DNA of 64,000 nucleotides from Cardiocondyla obscurior (taxonomy: Eukaryota > Arthropoda > Insecta > Hymenoptera > Formicidae), in assembly GCF_019399895.1 (NCBI RefSeq), contig NC_091879.1, positions 3,923,001 through 3,987,000 of the forward strand, read 5' to 3'. Positions 49,401 to 62,600 of this stretch are shown one piece after another. A model generated the notes under the pieces. That model searched no databases and had not been told where the DNA came from. It saw nothing but the letters and a program-made list of their open reading frames with translations. The position numbers were made by a program, and so were the translations under genes. How positions within the stretch are numbered: the first letter of the stretch is position 1; every line of letters begins with the position of its first letter.

Positions 49401-52400
49401 GTGAGTCACCTAAATTATTAAAATACCGCGGAAAATTCGTGGATGGCGTAAGACAGCTTCAAGGAAGTATGCACGTGCTCAAGGCATGGGCTTGCGCGGA
49501 AAATCGATGACACATCTGCGATTAAATAACAAAGGGGGTAATCCTTTCAATGAGGCCAAGTGCCATTCCACCCCTTGCTTGGTTCTCGGCCGTCGTGGAT
49601 GGATATTGCAATCGATTCCACGAACTTCTGCCTGTAATTGGTGTCTCCACGAAGGCAATGAGTGACTGTCTTTATGGCCGGTCATCGTGTTTGCTTTAAA
49701 AAAAAAATTTAATTTTTCCCCCCCCCCCTCTCTCTCTCTCCTCCGTTTCTTATCCGTGAAATTTGTTTCACTTTCGAGAACAAAACTAAATAATTTTCGA
49801 CGAAAAGACCGGGACGCCTCTCCGCTCGTTCTCTGCAAACAATTATTTCTCGAATATACGCAATCGGCATAGGTGTGAATAAGCCCGGACATCTCGAGAT
49901 CCAACAGCCACGATCCAGTTAAAGCCAGTCAAATCCAACCGATCTTGTAGACCATCTGGAGTGCGACAAGGTGTGGGATTCCGAAGCGCTCGTCCTCACT
50001 TGTATGAAACGTGGTTTACAGGGATAATAGTCAAGGATACCAATTAAGTTGCGACTTAACTAACGTTAAAAAACACGGAGTTAAAATTAATCTCCACTAT
50101 CGCGATAACAAAAATAATAGTTTTCTGCGTCATCTTCTTTTCGTATAATCGTCCTCCTTTTGAATTATTAAAGTAATTAAATAATTATTATAGAAAAACA
50201 TTTTTTTCTTTTTTTTTTTTTAACTCCACGAGAGGCAAATAAGAAACGAAAACTTTTAATTAACTTAATTAATTTACCATGGGAATAAATATTTTTATGT
50301 CTTCTCGATTATTGTAGAATGTCTAGAAGGTATCGGTATCTCTTACATGTGTCACATTCAAGATTCTTTATTGCCGCTCCGTTAGGAGAAGAGGCGTAAA
50401 AGCTTCTTGTGACGGGATACGTCACAAGAAGTGTGCTGGATGGGGTAAAACCGCTGCGAAGAAAACATAGTCGATCGATAGATAGAGCGCCACGCGTCGA
50501 GACATACCTACCAATGTTTGCCATAAGGATGAAGTAAGCGAAACCTAATCCATATGAACGGACTTACCCAATTGCCGAAGAACATTCTTTTTGCAAACGC
50601 GCACCACGTAGCTTAAAAATAATTTATAATAAGTAATTAAACACCTTGACTTGCGATGCGTTAAAGGGACGATTTTACTTAAACCTCGGATCTCAGATCG
50701 TGATAATGATAATGCCGAACGCGATTAATGATGAAAAATAAAAAATTCAGCAAATGCACATTTAACATAAACGTTATAAATTATCATTTCTATTTCAATT
50801 ATTTATAAATTAAACATGTGGTCGATACATTATGATAGAATTTTAAATTTATCTAATCTTATCCCTTATCTAATCGTAAGATCAATTTTAATAACATCAT
50901 GAGTGACCGCTAGTTTTATTTTGCAAAGAATTTATGTTCTTTTTCTTTTCTTTTTTTTAATAATAAAATTGTAATAGGGACGTTTTTATAAGGAAAGAAT
51001 TCTTTTGCAGCTGCATTCAAACGTTAATGCACAAAGTTGACAACGTTACTTAAACCGCGGGATTTTATAAATAACAGATGTATTCTACGCATTATCATCT
51101 TCTCTTACGTCGTATGCCCTTTTTCACATCTGTAAAAAATACCGGCCCATGTTTAGCGCGTGCATTATCGCGGTTAAAAATAATACGTTAATTGTGCAGC
51201 TTTTGACAGACACTGAAAATACGAAAACATAGCCGCCTTCTATACATGCGATAATTATTTCCGTCAAAAAAGAATACGTAAATCTAATGTGAGGAATAGA
51301 TAAATTTATGATTCATTGAATATAATTTATAATTTTTAATTATATTATGCTTACATCTCGACTTGGCTTAGTACAACATCCACTGTCAAGTAATATACAT
51401 AAAATTTCAACATTTTTCTATATGTAATATTATCTATCATATAATTGTGATCCAAGATATGTCTTCCAGAATTGGCTGTTAGATAAATTTTACTTGTAAA
51501 TCCTGTTATATCATTTAACGCTGGATACAACATGATTTTAGCCTATCGATTTTCATATTTCATATTCCGTCAGGATGTTACAACAATATCGAGTCCTTTT
51601 ACACAATTATCGTTCTTAGTTTCGCATGCATCGTTCGATATAATTGTATTTAGTTATAAATCACAATACACGATCGCAGATACAGCCATGATAAATTAAT
51701 TAGCATTATCGCAGTTATATAATTCATATAATAATGAATAATATATTTATGTTATTCATACAATGCGCCATTTAAACATGTAATATCTGAAAGACAATGC
51801 TCCTTAATATATTTCTGTAAATTTGACTTACGAATTTTTCTATAAACTCGATCATGTCGCAGACTATCACTGTGATACTTTTATTACAGTAACGAATAAT
51901 GTTCAAACGATCGATCGTTTAATTAATTATCAGTGGAATAAGAAATTGTAGCCCGAGTAAAATAATTTCTAACAGTATGAAGAATTAAAATTAATTTGCA
52001 ATAAAATCGGATAAATAAAATTCACTGGATTGACGATTAATCCTTTAATAATTTACTCTCACACTAACTCGGAACGTTAGAGTCGATTGCGTCACGTCTT
52101 CGCTGAATTGTTACATACAGGGGTTATAATACAGACTGCACTTCTTTAATCTTTAACACAGCTATACTAAATTTTAAATACACTTGGTACATTGCACTTG
52201 TGGACGGACATTCACTTCAAGTCCGTACAATTAGGCTCGTAGAAAAGGAAAAACGTTAGTATTTCACGGCCTAGGAATCAACGATTAACGCTTACTATGT
52301 ATAAATAAAATCTCTCAAGTCGATTAATCAACGTAATTGTCGGAATAACCATTTAGATTCTACATATGTACAATTATAGAGAGCGATGTGTCACGGAATT

Positions 52401-53615
52401 GAGATATGTTCTGTACAATGATAACAACAATAACAATAACAATGATAAAATATTTGATTTGAGAAAAAAAAAATCAGAAACCATTTTGCCTAGGCATTAT
52501 TACAAAATAAATGTGTTACCAAAAATAATAATATACACTCGCACCTTTTTGCTTGTATCGAGATACGCACAGTATTTAACATACAACTGTACTCTTTACA
52601 TACTCGAAGAGTACAACTGTCTTACAATTCGCCCAAAACTTAAGCTACTTAATTTTTATTTCTGCGTGCATGTTTAAAAAAATATCTCTTTGTTGTCTGT
52701 ATCAGGCTCAAACCTTCTTTCGTTTTAAGTGAGCTGGAATTTTCAAATTACATATGCTGTCAAGAAATATTTTAAATAAGGATGTGCGTTTCAATTTCAA
52801 AGTTTGAAAAAATTAATAGATATAATTCACACATAAATAAATGTGTGTTAAATCTCAAATAAATATACGTAAAACCTCAAATAATTAAATAAAAAACGTA
52901 GAGTTTGGTTTAGAAATTAATTTTCAAACGGGAGTATTTCATTGGCATTATTTCAAAAGTAGCATCACATTTATATAAAAATTGCTAAGAAATAAAAACA
53001 AAATTTATTAATCTCGATATTAAAATTGCAACTAAACTCGTTTCGCTTCTTATTTTGATCTTAGACATTTAGCATACATTACCAGTCACACAAAACGAAA
53101 CGAATCATGTTAATATCCGCAAACTTACAAGTAATCTAAGAGTTCACATATCACAAATTAATTTTATGTTCTTCTATAGATAACGCTTAGCTCTTCGCAA
53201 TCCAATACATCATTATGCACCATTCAGCGTTTTAACAGAACACATTCACCGTATTTTATACTTATTTCTTAATTACCATTTCATTTTGTAACTTAAAAAA
53301 AGTCCTTTCTTCTTCTTCTTATTTTTTATTTTGAACCAACCTTAAAATACTGTCTTTAAATTGGACAATATTTGGCATCTTCGTAGTTTATTTCCTTCAG
53401 TCTGCACAGTTATCTATCAATGTGAAAACCTTTTTGAGGAAAAGGTTCTTTCGATTTCACGTGCACACGCTGTTTGATAACCAAACAGCTGCATCTCCTC
53501 AATTGATGTCCATTTTCGCAAAAGTTCTGCTTCACGTTGACTCTAGCACGCCGCCGGCGAGTTTTGTCGCGTACAAGTTTAGTGCCTTAAAGAAACATTG
53601 CATTTTAAATTAACA
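43456..53615. other. About 10 kb intergenic DNA without a supported gene
   Basis: AT-rich with A/T homopolymers (44020-44036, 44529-44551, 45661-45680), a G run near 47646-47653, a C run followed by CT repeats at 49720-49740, an AAC/AAT trinucleotide patch near 52424-52445 and a short perfect hairpin at 50403-50431. Open frames are short and scattered. The only one with a protein-like look is on the minus strand at 51351-51533, which I could not identify. Confidence 0.55.
50403..50431. repeat. Perfect 12-bp hairpin with 5-nt loop
   Basis: CTTCTTGTGACG (403-414) and its exact reverse complement (420-431) flank a 5-nt loop. It is too short for a miRNA precursor. It may be a protein-binding palindrome or the core of a degenerate inverted repeat. 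Confidence 0.6.
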
Positions 53616-53621
53616 TTTATT
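53616..53621 (-). terminator. Candidate polyadenylation signal of the receptor phosphatase gene
   Basis: AATAAA on the minus strand, about 61 nt beyond the stop codon at 53684-53682. Position is plausible; a longer 3' UTR into the AT-rich flank is not excluded. Confidence 0.45.
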
Positions 53622-53681
53622 TGTAAAGTCTATAAATTATTAAATTTACGTAATTAAATCAGGTTCAATAAGAACGAGCAT

Positions 53682-56600
53682 TTACGTGCATCCTCGTACA
53701 ACAATTGATAGAATCTTGAGCAGTACCTTGTATATGAAAGCATATTGTTCCTTGGTCTGAACTGCGCCAGCCCGATCTCTCCTGATGGTGTAAACAACCC
53801 TTGGCACGTCCACGGTTCGCGTAATTTCATATTGTCTAATTCCTAGGTCGAGGGCTATTAAAGTGCCAGTGCGTCCTGTGCCGGGACTACAATGGACCAC
53901 GATGGGCCCGGGGCCACCTCGTTGGAGTGCTCTCGCTTCGAGAAGCACCGCTATTAGGCCTGTACCGTCCGATTGGACGCCACTCACCGGCCATAGGTAC
54001 CAAATGTGGAACACCTCTCGGAACGTATTGTTCTCCAGATTCTGCAAAATATATTTAGTTAATCGCTGCTGCTTAACGTACGTTTGTCGCTAATTAACTT
54101 GGTGCCATTACCGCTAGAATTTCTACGTAGATCATTAAGTTTATATATACTTAGAAATCATTTTCACCTTTAAATGGAGTGTGGAAATAGCGTACTTCTC
54201 CTTAGCCTCCCGCTTCTTTAAGGTAACTTGGAAATCACCGTAAAGTCGATGGCAGTCCGTTACCTCTGACGGTGGAATGTATTCCGTACATTTTTCCACT
54301 TCGTTCTCGACAAGATCGGTCAGCATGATAATCACCTTGCACTGCTGCTCCCAAATCATCCGCCAAAAGTCGGTTACGGTCGATTCCATTGGCGCTTGAC
54401 ACGCGATATAATACTTCATGGCATTCTTAGGCCCCTGAAAAAAGAAAGAATAATTTTTAATTAATTAATTAATTTTCTTTTTTTAATTACAAGCTAGAAA
54501 ATCGGAATGTCGTGTAAATAATTATTTTAAACAATGACTGTTCTGTTGAAACGCGCAATCGTGGTTCAGAGCATTATTGCGATTTTATGGAGAATGAAAT
54601 GAAATTAATTACACGTCAAGCTGCGTTCCATCGACCACATTCGGCGCGCATTAATGCTTGTACGTTCCGTAATTGCAAGATGTACACACACACACGCACA
54701 CATCCTATACATATACATATATATATTCGTACATATGTGTACATGTGTAAGGTGGAAGCGTTACGAATGGCGACTTGATTGTATCCGTAATATGAAGCAA
54801 TCCGAAGGCGGAAGCGATACCATCAGGCACGCTTGTTGATCGATCGATTCGTTCTTAATGGAAATCTCGTCCGTTCCTATCAAATCCCACGCAAAAGCGT
54901 CTTAGCTCGTACGAGATAAATGGATTTTCTGCGCCCTTAGGGCGTCGAGCGGCGAAGAACTCTGTGCGATACTTAGAAGAGGAAAAAAAAATCGCGACTC
55001 TACCTGTTTATAAAATTTTCTTTTCTGGTTTATTAATTTAACTTATTTTTTTTTCTTTTTTTTTTTTATTCTCACGACAAAGTGAAAATTTCCCAAGCGA
55101 TAAATTGAAAATTGCATGCCCTCGTCATGCACATTGTGTTTATTAGATAAAATTGTTCGTCGCGTAAATCGTTACGACGTTTTGCGCACGATAGATTAAA
55201 TTCGCGACGTCCCCTCGCGATTTATGCAACGAAAAAACGATTCCACGTACGTCTTCTTCGAGTATTATTTTTATTAATGGTACTTTCAGCCTTTAAAATG
55301 TGCGAGAAGCGCCGCGGTATTTTTCCAAGACAAACGCAGTCTCTTTGACCCCGTTTTGTAAAAGCTATCGAGGATAAAAGACAAACCAGTTATATTCCGC
55401 AAACAATTCCTAACGCTTCCGCATCCACGTTCCCAGCGACCAGGCTACAACGCGCTCACTTTCCCGGCAACGTTATGCAATATTCCTTTCCCACGCGCCT
55501 CGCAAAAACGCTTTGCTACACTCTTTAACGCTTTAACACTCGTTATGTATGACACGGCTGACGTAATCTGATCTCATATAAACACTCGCTTATCCTAATG
55601 ACACAGATACAATACGCCCGTAATTCACGTAAAAATGAAACGAGCGCAAGTAGGCCACATATCTTCACGTAAAGATGGTCCCTGTCGACTCGCTAATTAA
55701 TTGATTCGCGTTGTACGGTAATACGAAGTCCGTAATTTCGAGACCCGGCCGTAAGTCATGATCGAATTCGAGCTCAGGGTATAATATTACGTTTCGTATC
55801 GCAAACGCCGTAGGGGAAGTAAAGTCTAAAGCCTCGAACGGCGATACCGCGCTCGAGACGACGAAGGCGGTTCCTTATTAACAGCGAGATACGTTGCTGG
55901 ACGAGCTACGTCCACGAGATCAGCGGAAACAAAGCGTCTTACTCACCCGCACGTAACTAGCGTTGATGTACTCGGTCAAGGCGTCGTTGTTCACCTTCTG
56001 CAACGGCACCCTAGTCTCCGGGAGTGGTATCACGTTCGCGTACCTGTTCTTTAGCTCCGCGCCTGGAGGCAGCTCGTCTATTTTCGCCGAGACCTGGGGT
56101 ATGCCTGTGAACTCCTCGGTGATTGCGTTAACGTCGTTACAGAAAGATGAAAGTCCGGCGAAGTTAAGGGGATGAGAGGGAATGGCGCTCTGAAATAAGA
56201 GAATGCCTTTCACAGAGAGCTCGCGCTCGCTGAAAGAGAGAACGGCTACCTTTCCTCCCTTTGACCGAAGCTTACACGGGAAGCTACTCGATATCGATTA
56301 AGAAATATTTTGCATACGTCAATTTTCTAAATTGAATTAAGCAAGATAATACGTTCGAGCTGGAAGAAATTTAACTTTATACACGTAGGTATTGGACAAC
56401 TTTAATAAAGCGTAATAAATCAGAAGCTTATAACGCGTTCACGTACTTTGGTGCCGTCGCGCAATATATTCTAGCGTAGGGTGGAAAATTTAAATAGGTG
56501 CCCAAGCATTTCTTATTCGCTGGGGCGAGCTAATGCATTTTAATTGCCGTCCGAAACTACGAAAGCTTAATATGCTACTCGTTTGCTACATTCTTCCAAA

Positions 56601-59600
56601 AAAAAAAAAAAAAAAAAAGTATTATTCTTTCGTACACAATTATTTACCTGAACAATTAACTTAGATCTACACTTTTGTAACACGTAACAGCTATAAAGAA
56701 AGGAAAATTATTGCTATAATGAATTAGGAAAATGTGTTATTAAAAAGATGCATCGTCGTGGTAGAAGTGCGTACATAGATTCGCAGTTAGACCCGAGATC
56801 AACGTTTTAACAGCGCGATGATAAATTCAAACCGTTCCGAAAGAGTTCGCTATCAATCTTCTCAAACTTACCGAATCTTCGAAGGTTGGATTGCCGTAAC
56901 TTCTCTTCGAGGATCTTGCCGCACCTTTGCGCCTCACGCTATTGTACGCCGAAACGCTGTCGAGGCTATATGCATCCAAGGATACCGGTCGGCACCGCTC
57001 TCCATAATTGAACCTCGTTTGCCTCTTTCTCATTATGAACTGCAAGCAGTTAAACTCAGGTTAGACGGGCCGTTACATTCGACGAAACGAATGGCAAAAA
57101 CTAGCCTCTTACTGTTCGCAACTTTGCAACTCCACTCGCGCTTTATAATTATAACAGTACGTAACATCATCTACATATACTCACGATATCCCGAAATGCA
57201 GTGACGGTTAATTTAGAGACCATGCACTGAATGAAAAACTGCAGTTCGGCAGCGTGCAAAATATATTTACAAACGATATATAGGTGCGCCACGGATTTAT
57301 AAATTTAATTTAAGCATTTAGCATATCGACGGTAATTACTGTAGATTGTTTCCCTTCGTTAATATTTGATAAGCGGTCGTTCTTATGGTAAGATCAATTA
57401 CGAGGCGTAGACAATTTTCCTCTTTCCGCCTTTGAACGTAAATCACATGTGTCGCATGTATGTACCGCGCCGGCCGGTTTTGCCGATGACTTTTTTCCTC
57501 CCCCGTTCTTTCATCCTCTGTCTCTGCCGTTTAGAATCACGTATGCTATTAGCCGATTTCGTCGCAGAAAATGTCGTATCTGCCCTTTGTCGAAGCTAAC
57601 GATCGTCGGCGTATATCGAACGTAAGAATTGCAATTTTAAATCGTGCATTTTGATAAGCCCATTTTTTTGCAATTAAGCCGCGACGCGCGTATTACCAAT
57701 TACGCCACATGACCGACATATCCGAAAAGAGATCGAGGAAATCTCGCGACGGTCAGCGAAATGAAATAACGCGTTCGAGACACGTAACGAACAACGGGCC
57801 GTTTCGACATCGTCATTCGCATGCACGGCTAAGACCGTAAGAGACACGCCGCGTTGACGCTGATCAAGTGCGAAGCGCCGTTTGTTAGTCAATCTAATCA
57901 GCCATTCAAGGCTGGACAACCGCGTGCGCAAATGACATTTCATTTCTTCCGGCAAGAAGACGTTCTCGAGTACTGCCTGGTTCTTAAAAAATATAATTAT
58001 TTATATTCCTTTACGTGTAGCAATAAATTTATTCTCGCATCGTACTTCCTGTCCGTAAAAAAAAAAAGAAAAAAAATATATATATAAATATCGTTCATTA
58101 AATGGTACAAAATAATAAAAATTAAATTAATCTTTAAACTCGCTGCTCGAAAGGAGCCAAGCGAGAGAATAAATTAACATCGCGATTTATTTGGCAATAA
58201 TTAGGTCTCCGCGTTCTTATTTTTGAAATAAGACGATTTAATTTTAATACTATCGATTTTGTATAATTGAATAAAGCTGTTAGTTTTCTAAAGATGCGCC
58301 TGGACTCCTTCTCGCGGCTTGAAACGCCGCTCTCGCGCTTAACTTGCCGATTTAATAGAGTTACTTGATTCGCTCATTAAGAAAGATTGCTTTTGCAACG
58401 GCGGGAATACAATTTCGAAAATGGGACAGTACCGTTGCATTTCTTAACGCTGCAGTAATTTTCTTTCTCTTCTATATTAATTGATTTGTTAAGTTAGGGC
58501 AGTACAGATTATTCGCCTGGCGTTACACGACTGCATTACGCGTTGATTAAAATTAATTATCGCACGCTGTACTAGTACGGTATTAATGTTACTAGTTCTC
58601 GGAGAAATCGTCGTTGCAGTAGATTCTGTAAGGATCGTTATTATCAAAATAATAGCGGAACACGTTCCAACATCGAAGTTACGTAATGCGAAAGATATCA
58701 ACGTAATAATTCCTTTTTTGTTTCTCTTATTTTTTTTTTTTTTTACAATCTTCGCGATCTTGTCAGCATCTTAAAGACTTGAATTATATTCTTATTATTC
58801 TTAATCCTCGCACAAATGGAAATACCCATTACGCGATAATACAATTTGCAAAAGTCTTTCGATTTCCTCGTACGGAACAAAAATAAATCCTCAGCCGAGA
58901 CTTTTTTGCGCGCGTTATGAAATAATTAGCTTGCATTTGGCATGGACCGCAACCGTGTACAATGCGTAGTATCACACAAATAAACGAAACGCTGAGATAA
59001 GCGCAACTAAAGGAAAAAGTCGCATAATAAGCCGCCATTATCGCAAGGCAAGAAGAGAAGAGAAAAAATAGGAGAAAAAAAAAAAAAGAGAACTCGCTTG
59101 TGCCGCAAGGTATTACGCGTGCACGGCTCTCTGTCTTCGTCATCCGCAGCGATAAAGAAGAGAGAACACCGTTTTTCATCTCCCAGATGAAAACATATAT
59201 ACAGGCATGTTATCATGAGCGTATTACGTACACTGCGAGAGAATTATGAGTGTGGACAGATGGACGGACGGAGACGAACCGACACGTAACGTAAACCTCC
59301 CGTGAGCAGAGGTTTATCGCAAGTGCGATTTAGCAGCAGATTACGTCAATGAGCATAGATTTTCGCGGACCTGCGCAGCTGTCATCTTAAAATATTAGTA
59401 TTTCTTGCTTCAAATTTTTAATAACATACCGCGCGATGCATGAACGTAAAAATAAAAAAATAAAACAAGAAAATATATGCGTGCAAAGTACGATATCTCT
59501 AAAAAAAAAGTAATATAAAGAACGGCTTAAATAAGAACGACTCAAGCTTGTAAAATTCTTGCGAAAATGTTGAACGAAAATTGAATTAATGACAATAGAA

Positions 59601-62600
59601 TTAAATGACACGTCAAGCAGTTTCTACAGCGCGGAGTTTTTTTTTTTTTTTTTTTTACGCGTACGTTTACGTAAAGAATTCCGAATAATCGCCGCAAATT
59701 AAATATGATGCGTAAACATCTCTTAAGCTTTTAAACGCTTGTAATAAAACCGCTTACCAAAAGGCCAGCTAAAAGAACCAGACAAATAAAGGCCACGGAG
59801 GAGACTACAACCACTGCTATCGCGTTTCCAGAGTCCGCTTCCGGTACCAGAAGAACCTTGTGGATCTGAAAAGAATAAATGACCTAAAGAAATTTAATAA
59901 AAGTATGCTCTCGATAATTGCGACTGTATATAATAATAATAATTAAACTTGAAGGGTATTCGCGAGTAATAAACGATTCTGAGGGTAATAATCGAAGAGA
60001 TTACATTTACACCAGGAGTGCCGAAGCAAAAGTTATCATAATGGACTTGCGTTGGTGTGTACAAGGTTCACAATGTTCTAATCCGCGCTTGACCTTCTCC
60101 GCCGTTTTCAACTTACTCTCACTGGGAAATTGGGAGACACCTTGTATTGCAAACTTGGTAGAATCTTCGTCATGCCGGCGTCGAACTTGCCGTTCTCGTC
60201 GACGACGTAAATCAGAATCGAGATTAGGGAAACTTCCGTGGGCGTCGGTGATGAGTTCTGCTCGGGACAAGGATTTTGGTAGACCATAATTTGTCTCGGC
60301 TGCACGGGCCTGCAAAATGTACATTATACGTTATCAAATTTTATCTTTTACTTGTGTCAATCTAAACGTTTATTTTGCAAAAAAAATAAAAAAAAAAATA
60401 AAATAAAATAAAAAATAAAAATCTCGCGAATCACTCACTTATTCAGCTCGTCTCGCAGTACGTCCGCGAGCGCCTTCTTCAGATCTTGCAGCCTCGGGCA
60501 AATCTCACGCAGAGTGCCCTCGATAACTAATTTAACCAACAGTGTAATTTCGTCTGGTGACAGGGTTTGAATACTTTCCGTTATCTCCTCATCAGGTGAT
60601 TCCGTAAAGCCCGCCGTATTCCAAGGTATTACCGGCTCTAAGGTGCTCGTAGCCGAAGGGCTCTTCGTGATGTTAGTCGTTGTCCCGACGCCTATATTTG
60701 GGGAAAGTTCCGTCGTGCCCGGAGCGGACGCCTCAGTGATATTCACGTTGAAACTTGAATTCTTAGACTTTAAAGGATCCTCAGTAACGCCGGAGGCTGC
60801 TGCTGCGTCGGTGATAGCGGCACTGGTGGAATCAATAACGCTTACGGTAACTTCGCTCCTCGTCAACTCCGTGCTATTGCTCACAGAAATATCCTGGCCG
60901 TCTAAAGGATTTCTAGTAGTTTCGTTGTGCATATCCGATATTTGGTTCGTCGTCGGAGTCCCATCTTCGGTCGTTATCGGAAATTCGGTGGACTTTTCTG
61001 ATTTCGTCGCGGTAACCGATTCTTCCGTCGAGCTGTTCGTTACGGACGGATCTCGAATTGTGGTCCTCGAAGGTACCGTTTGTTCCTCGAAAGTTCGCCC
61101 TTCGATATTTCTTTCCGTCGTATTAGCTCCCAACGATCCCACCTCCGTGAGGCTGACGAACTCGAATTCGACGGACGTCGTTGTCGGAATTGAAGATTCG
61201 TCAGGATTTAAAGTGACGGAGACGGATTCGGTGGTTTGATTAACGCCGAAAAAAGGTTGCAGCGTAATGTTCGTCTTCGGCGTCGGTCTCGTAGAATTTT
61301 CAAAGGTCGTAGCAGACGTATTGGTTTCCGCTCCCGGCGACGTTAAAGTTTTAGACTTGTTCGTTTCCGTCGTCGCGTTTTTATCCAACGGAACCGAACT
61401 TGTGGATTCAGTAACGACAAAAGTTGACCGGATCATCTTAGCTTCCTCCGGTTCCATCTGAACGTCGGTATTCAAAGACGTCGCCTTAGATGTATTCGTT
61501 TCCGTGGTATGCAACGCTGACGATTCTGTCGCTACGCCAGAACGTGATTTCATTTCCTTGCCATCTGGAGTCACTTCCGTTATTCCATTTCCAGTTACAT
61601 CGTAGCCTTCGTTTCTATCCACAATCACTTTCTCCTCCTCCTTCGCACTTGATGCGTCGCTCTCGTTTGACTTCGAGCGTTTCATTTCCGTAGTCTTCAC
61701 GCTGCCATTAAATTCTTCCGGAAAAGTTCTATTCGCCGGCTCGGCATCGATCGAAACAATCGGAGTCGCAGTCACTGGCGTCAAAGAAGAAAGGCTTTTC
61801 GTCGTGGAACTTGCGGATTCGTTTACACTTTTCTTGTTCGATTTGTGCTGTTGAATGCTGTTCTCTATCACAACCGACGGCTCTGTAACGACGAGCTTCT
61901 TTTCCGATTCTCCTCTCCCGATTGTGTTTTCGTATGCGGAAGTTTCCTCGGTGGCGTCGTCGCTTTTCTTTTTCAATTTTAAATTAGCCTCCGTTACAAC
62001 TTGAAGCGACTCCTTGCTGGACTTCAAATACGGATAAGGCCTCTGCTCTATTTTTTCCGTGCTGTTTCGCACACTCTGAGTGACCGATAGTCTCCCGTCG
62101 GTTCTCATTGACGCTCCGGATTTTATTTCGCTGTTCGGAAATTTATTAACTTCGGAAAAGCCAATAGTTCTACCCTGCGGAAGCAGACCGGGAGTGGTTT
62201 CGAAAGTGGATGAGGTACGCTCTTCAGCTTGCACGCTCTGAGTCATCGTTTCGGGCAGCTTCACCTGGCTTTCAGGCTCTCCTATTGACTTCCATTCTTC
62301 CACATCGCTCTTAGTAGTCACGTTAGAAAGAGAAGTATCCGCGCTTTGCTCAGGATAATTTTCATCCTTCGCATTAGCGGCTCCCTCTTGAAGTTCATTG
62401 GCACGAGAATCATTTTTCACGGTGTCATTCGCGGTGGTAACGATCCTCAGCACTGACGCGTGAGTCACGTTCTTAACGATTTCTACTTCGTCTTTCGGAT
62501 CGGCTTTTTCGCGCGACTCATCCACGTCGGCCGAATAATTTCCCGCCCCGGCTTTGGGATCTTTCTCCGTCACAGTTTTATAGTTGACATAAGTGTCATT

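Noticed and set aside
60643..61461. Long plus-strand frames opposite the phosphatase ectodomain
   Set aside because: Shadows of the minus-strand Thr/Ser-codon-rich exon (Val/Leu-rich mirror composition); splice phase supports the minus-strand gene.
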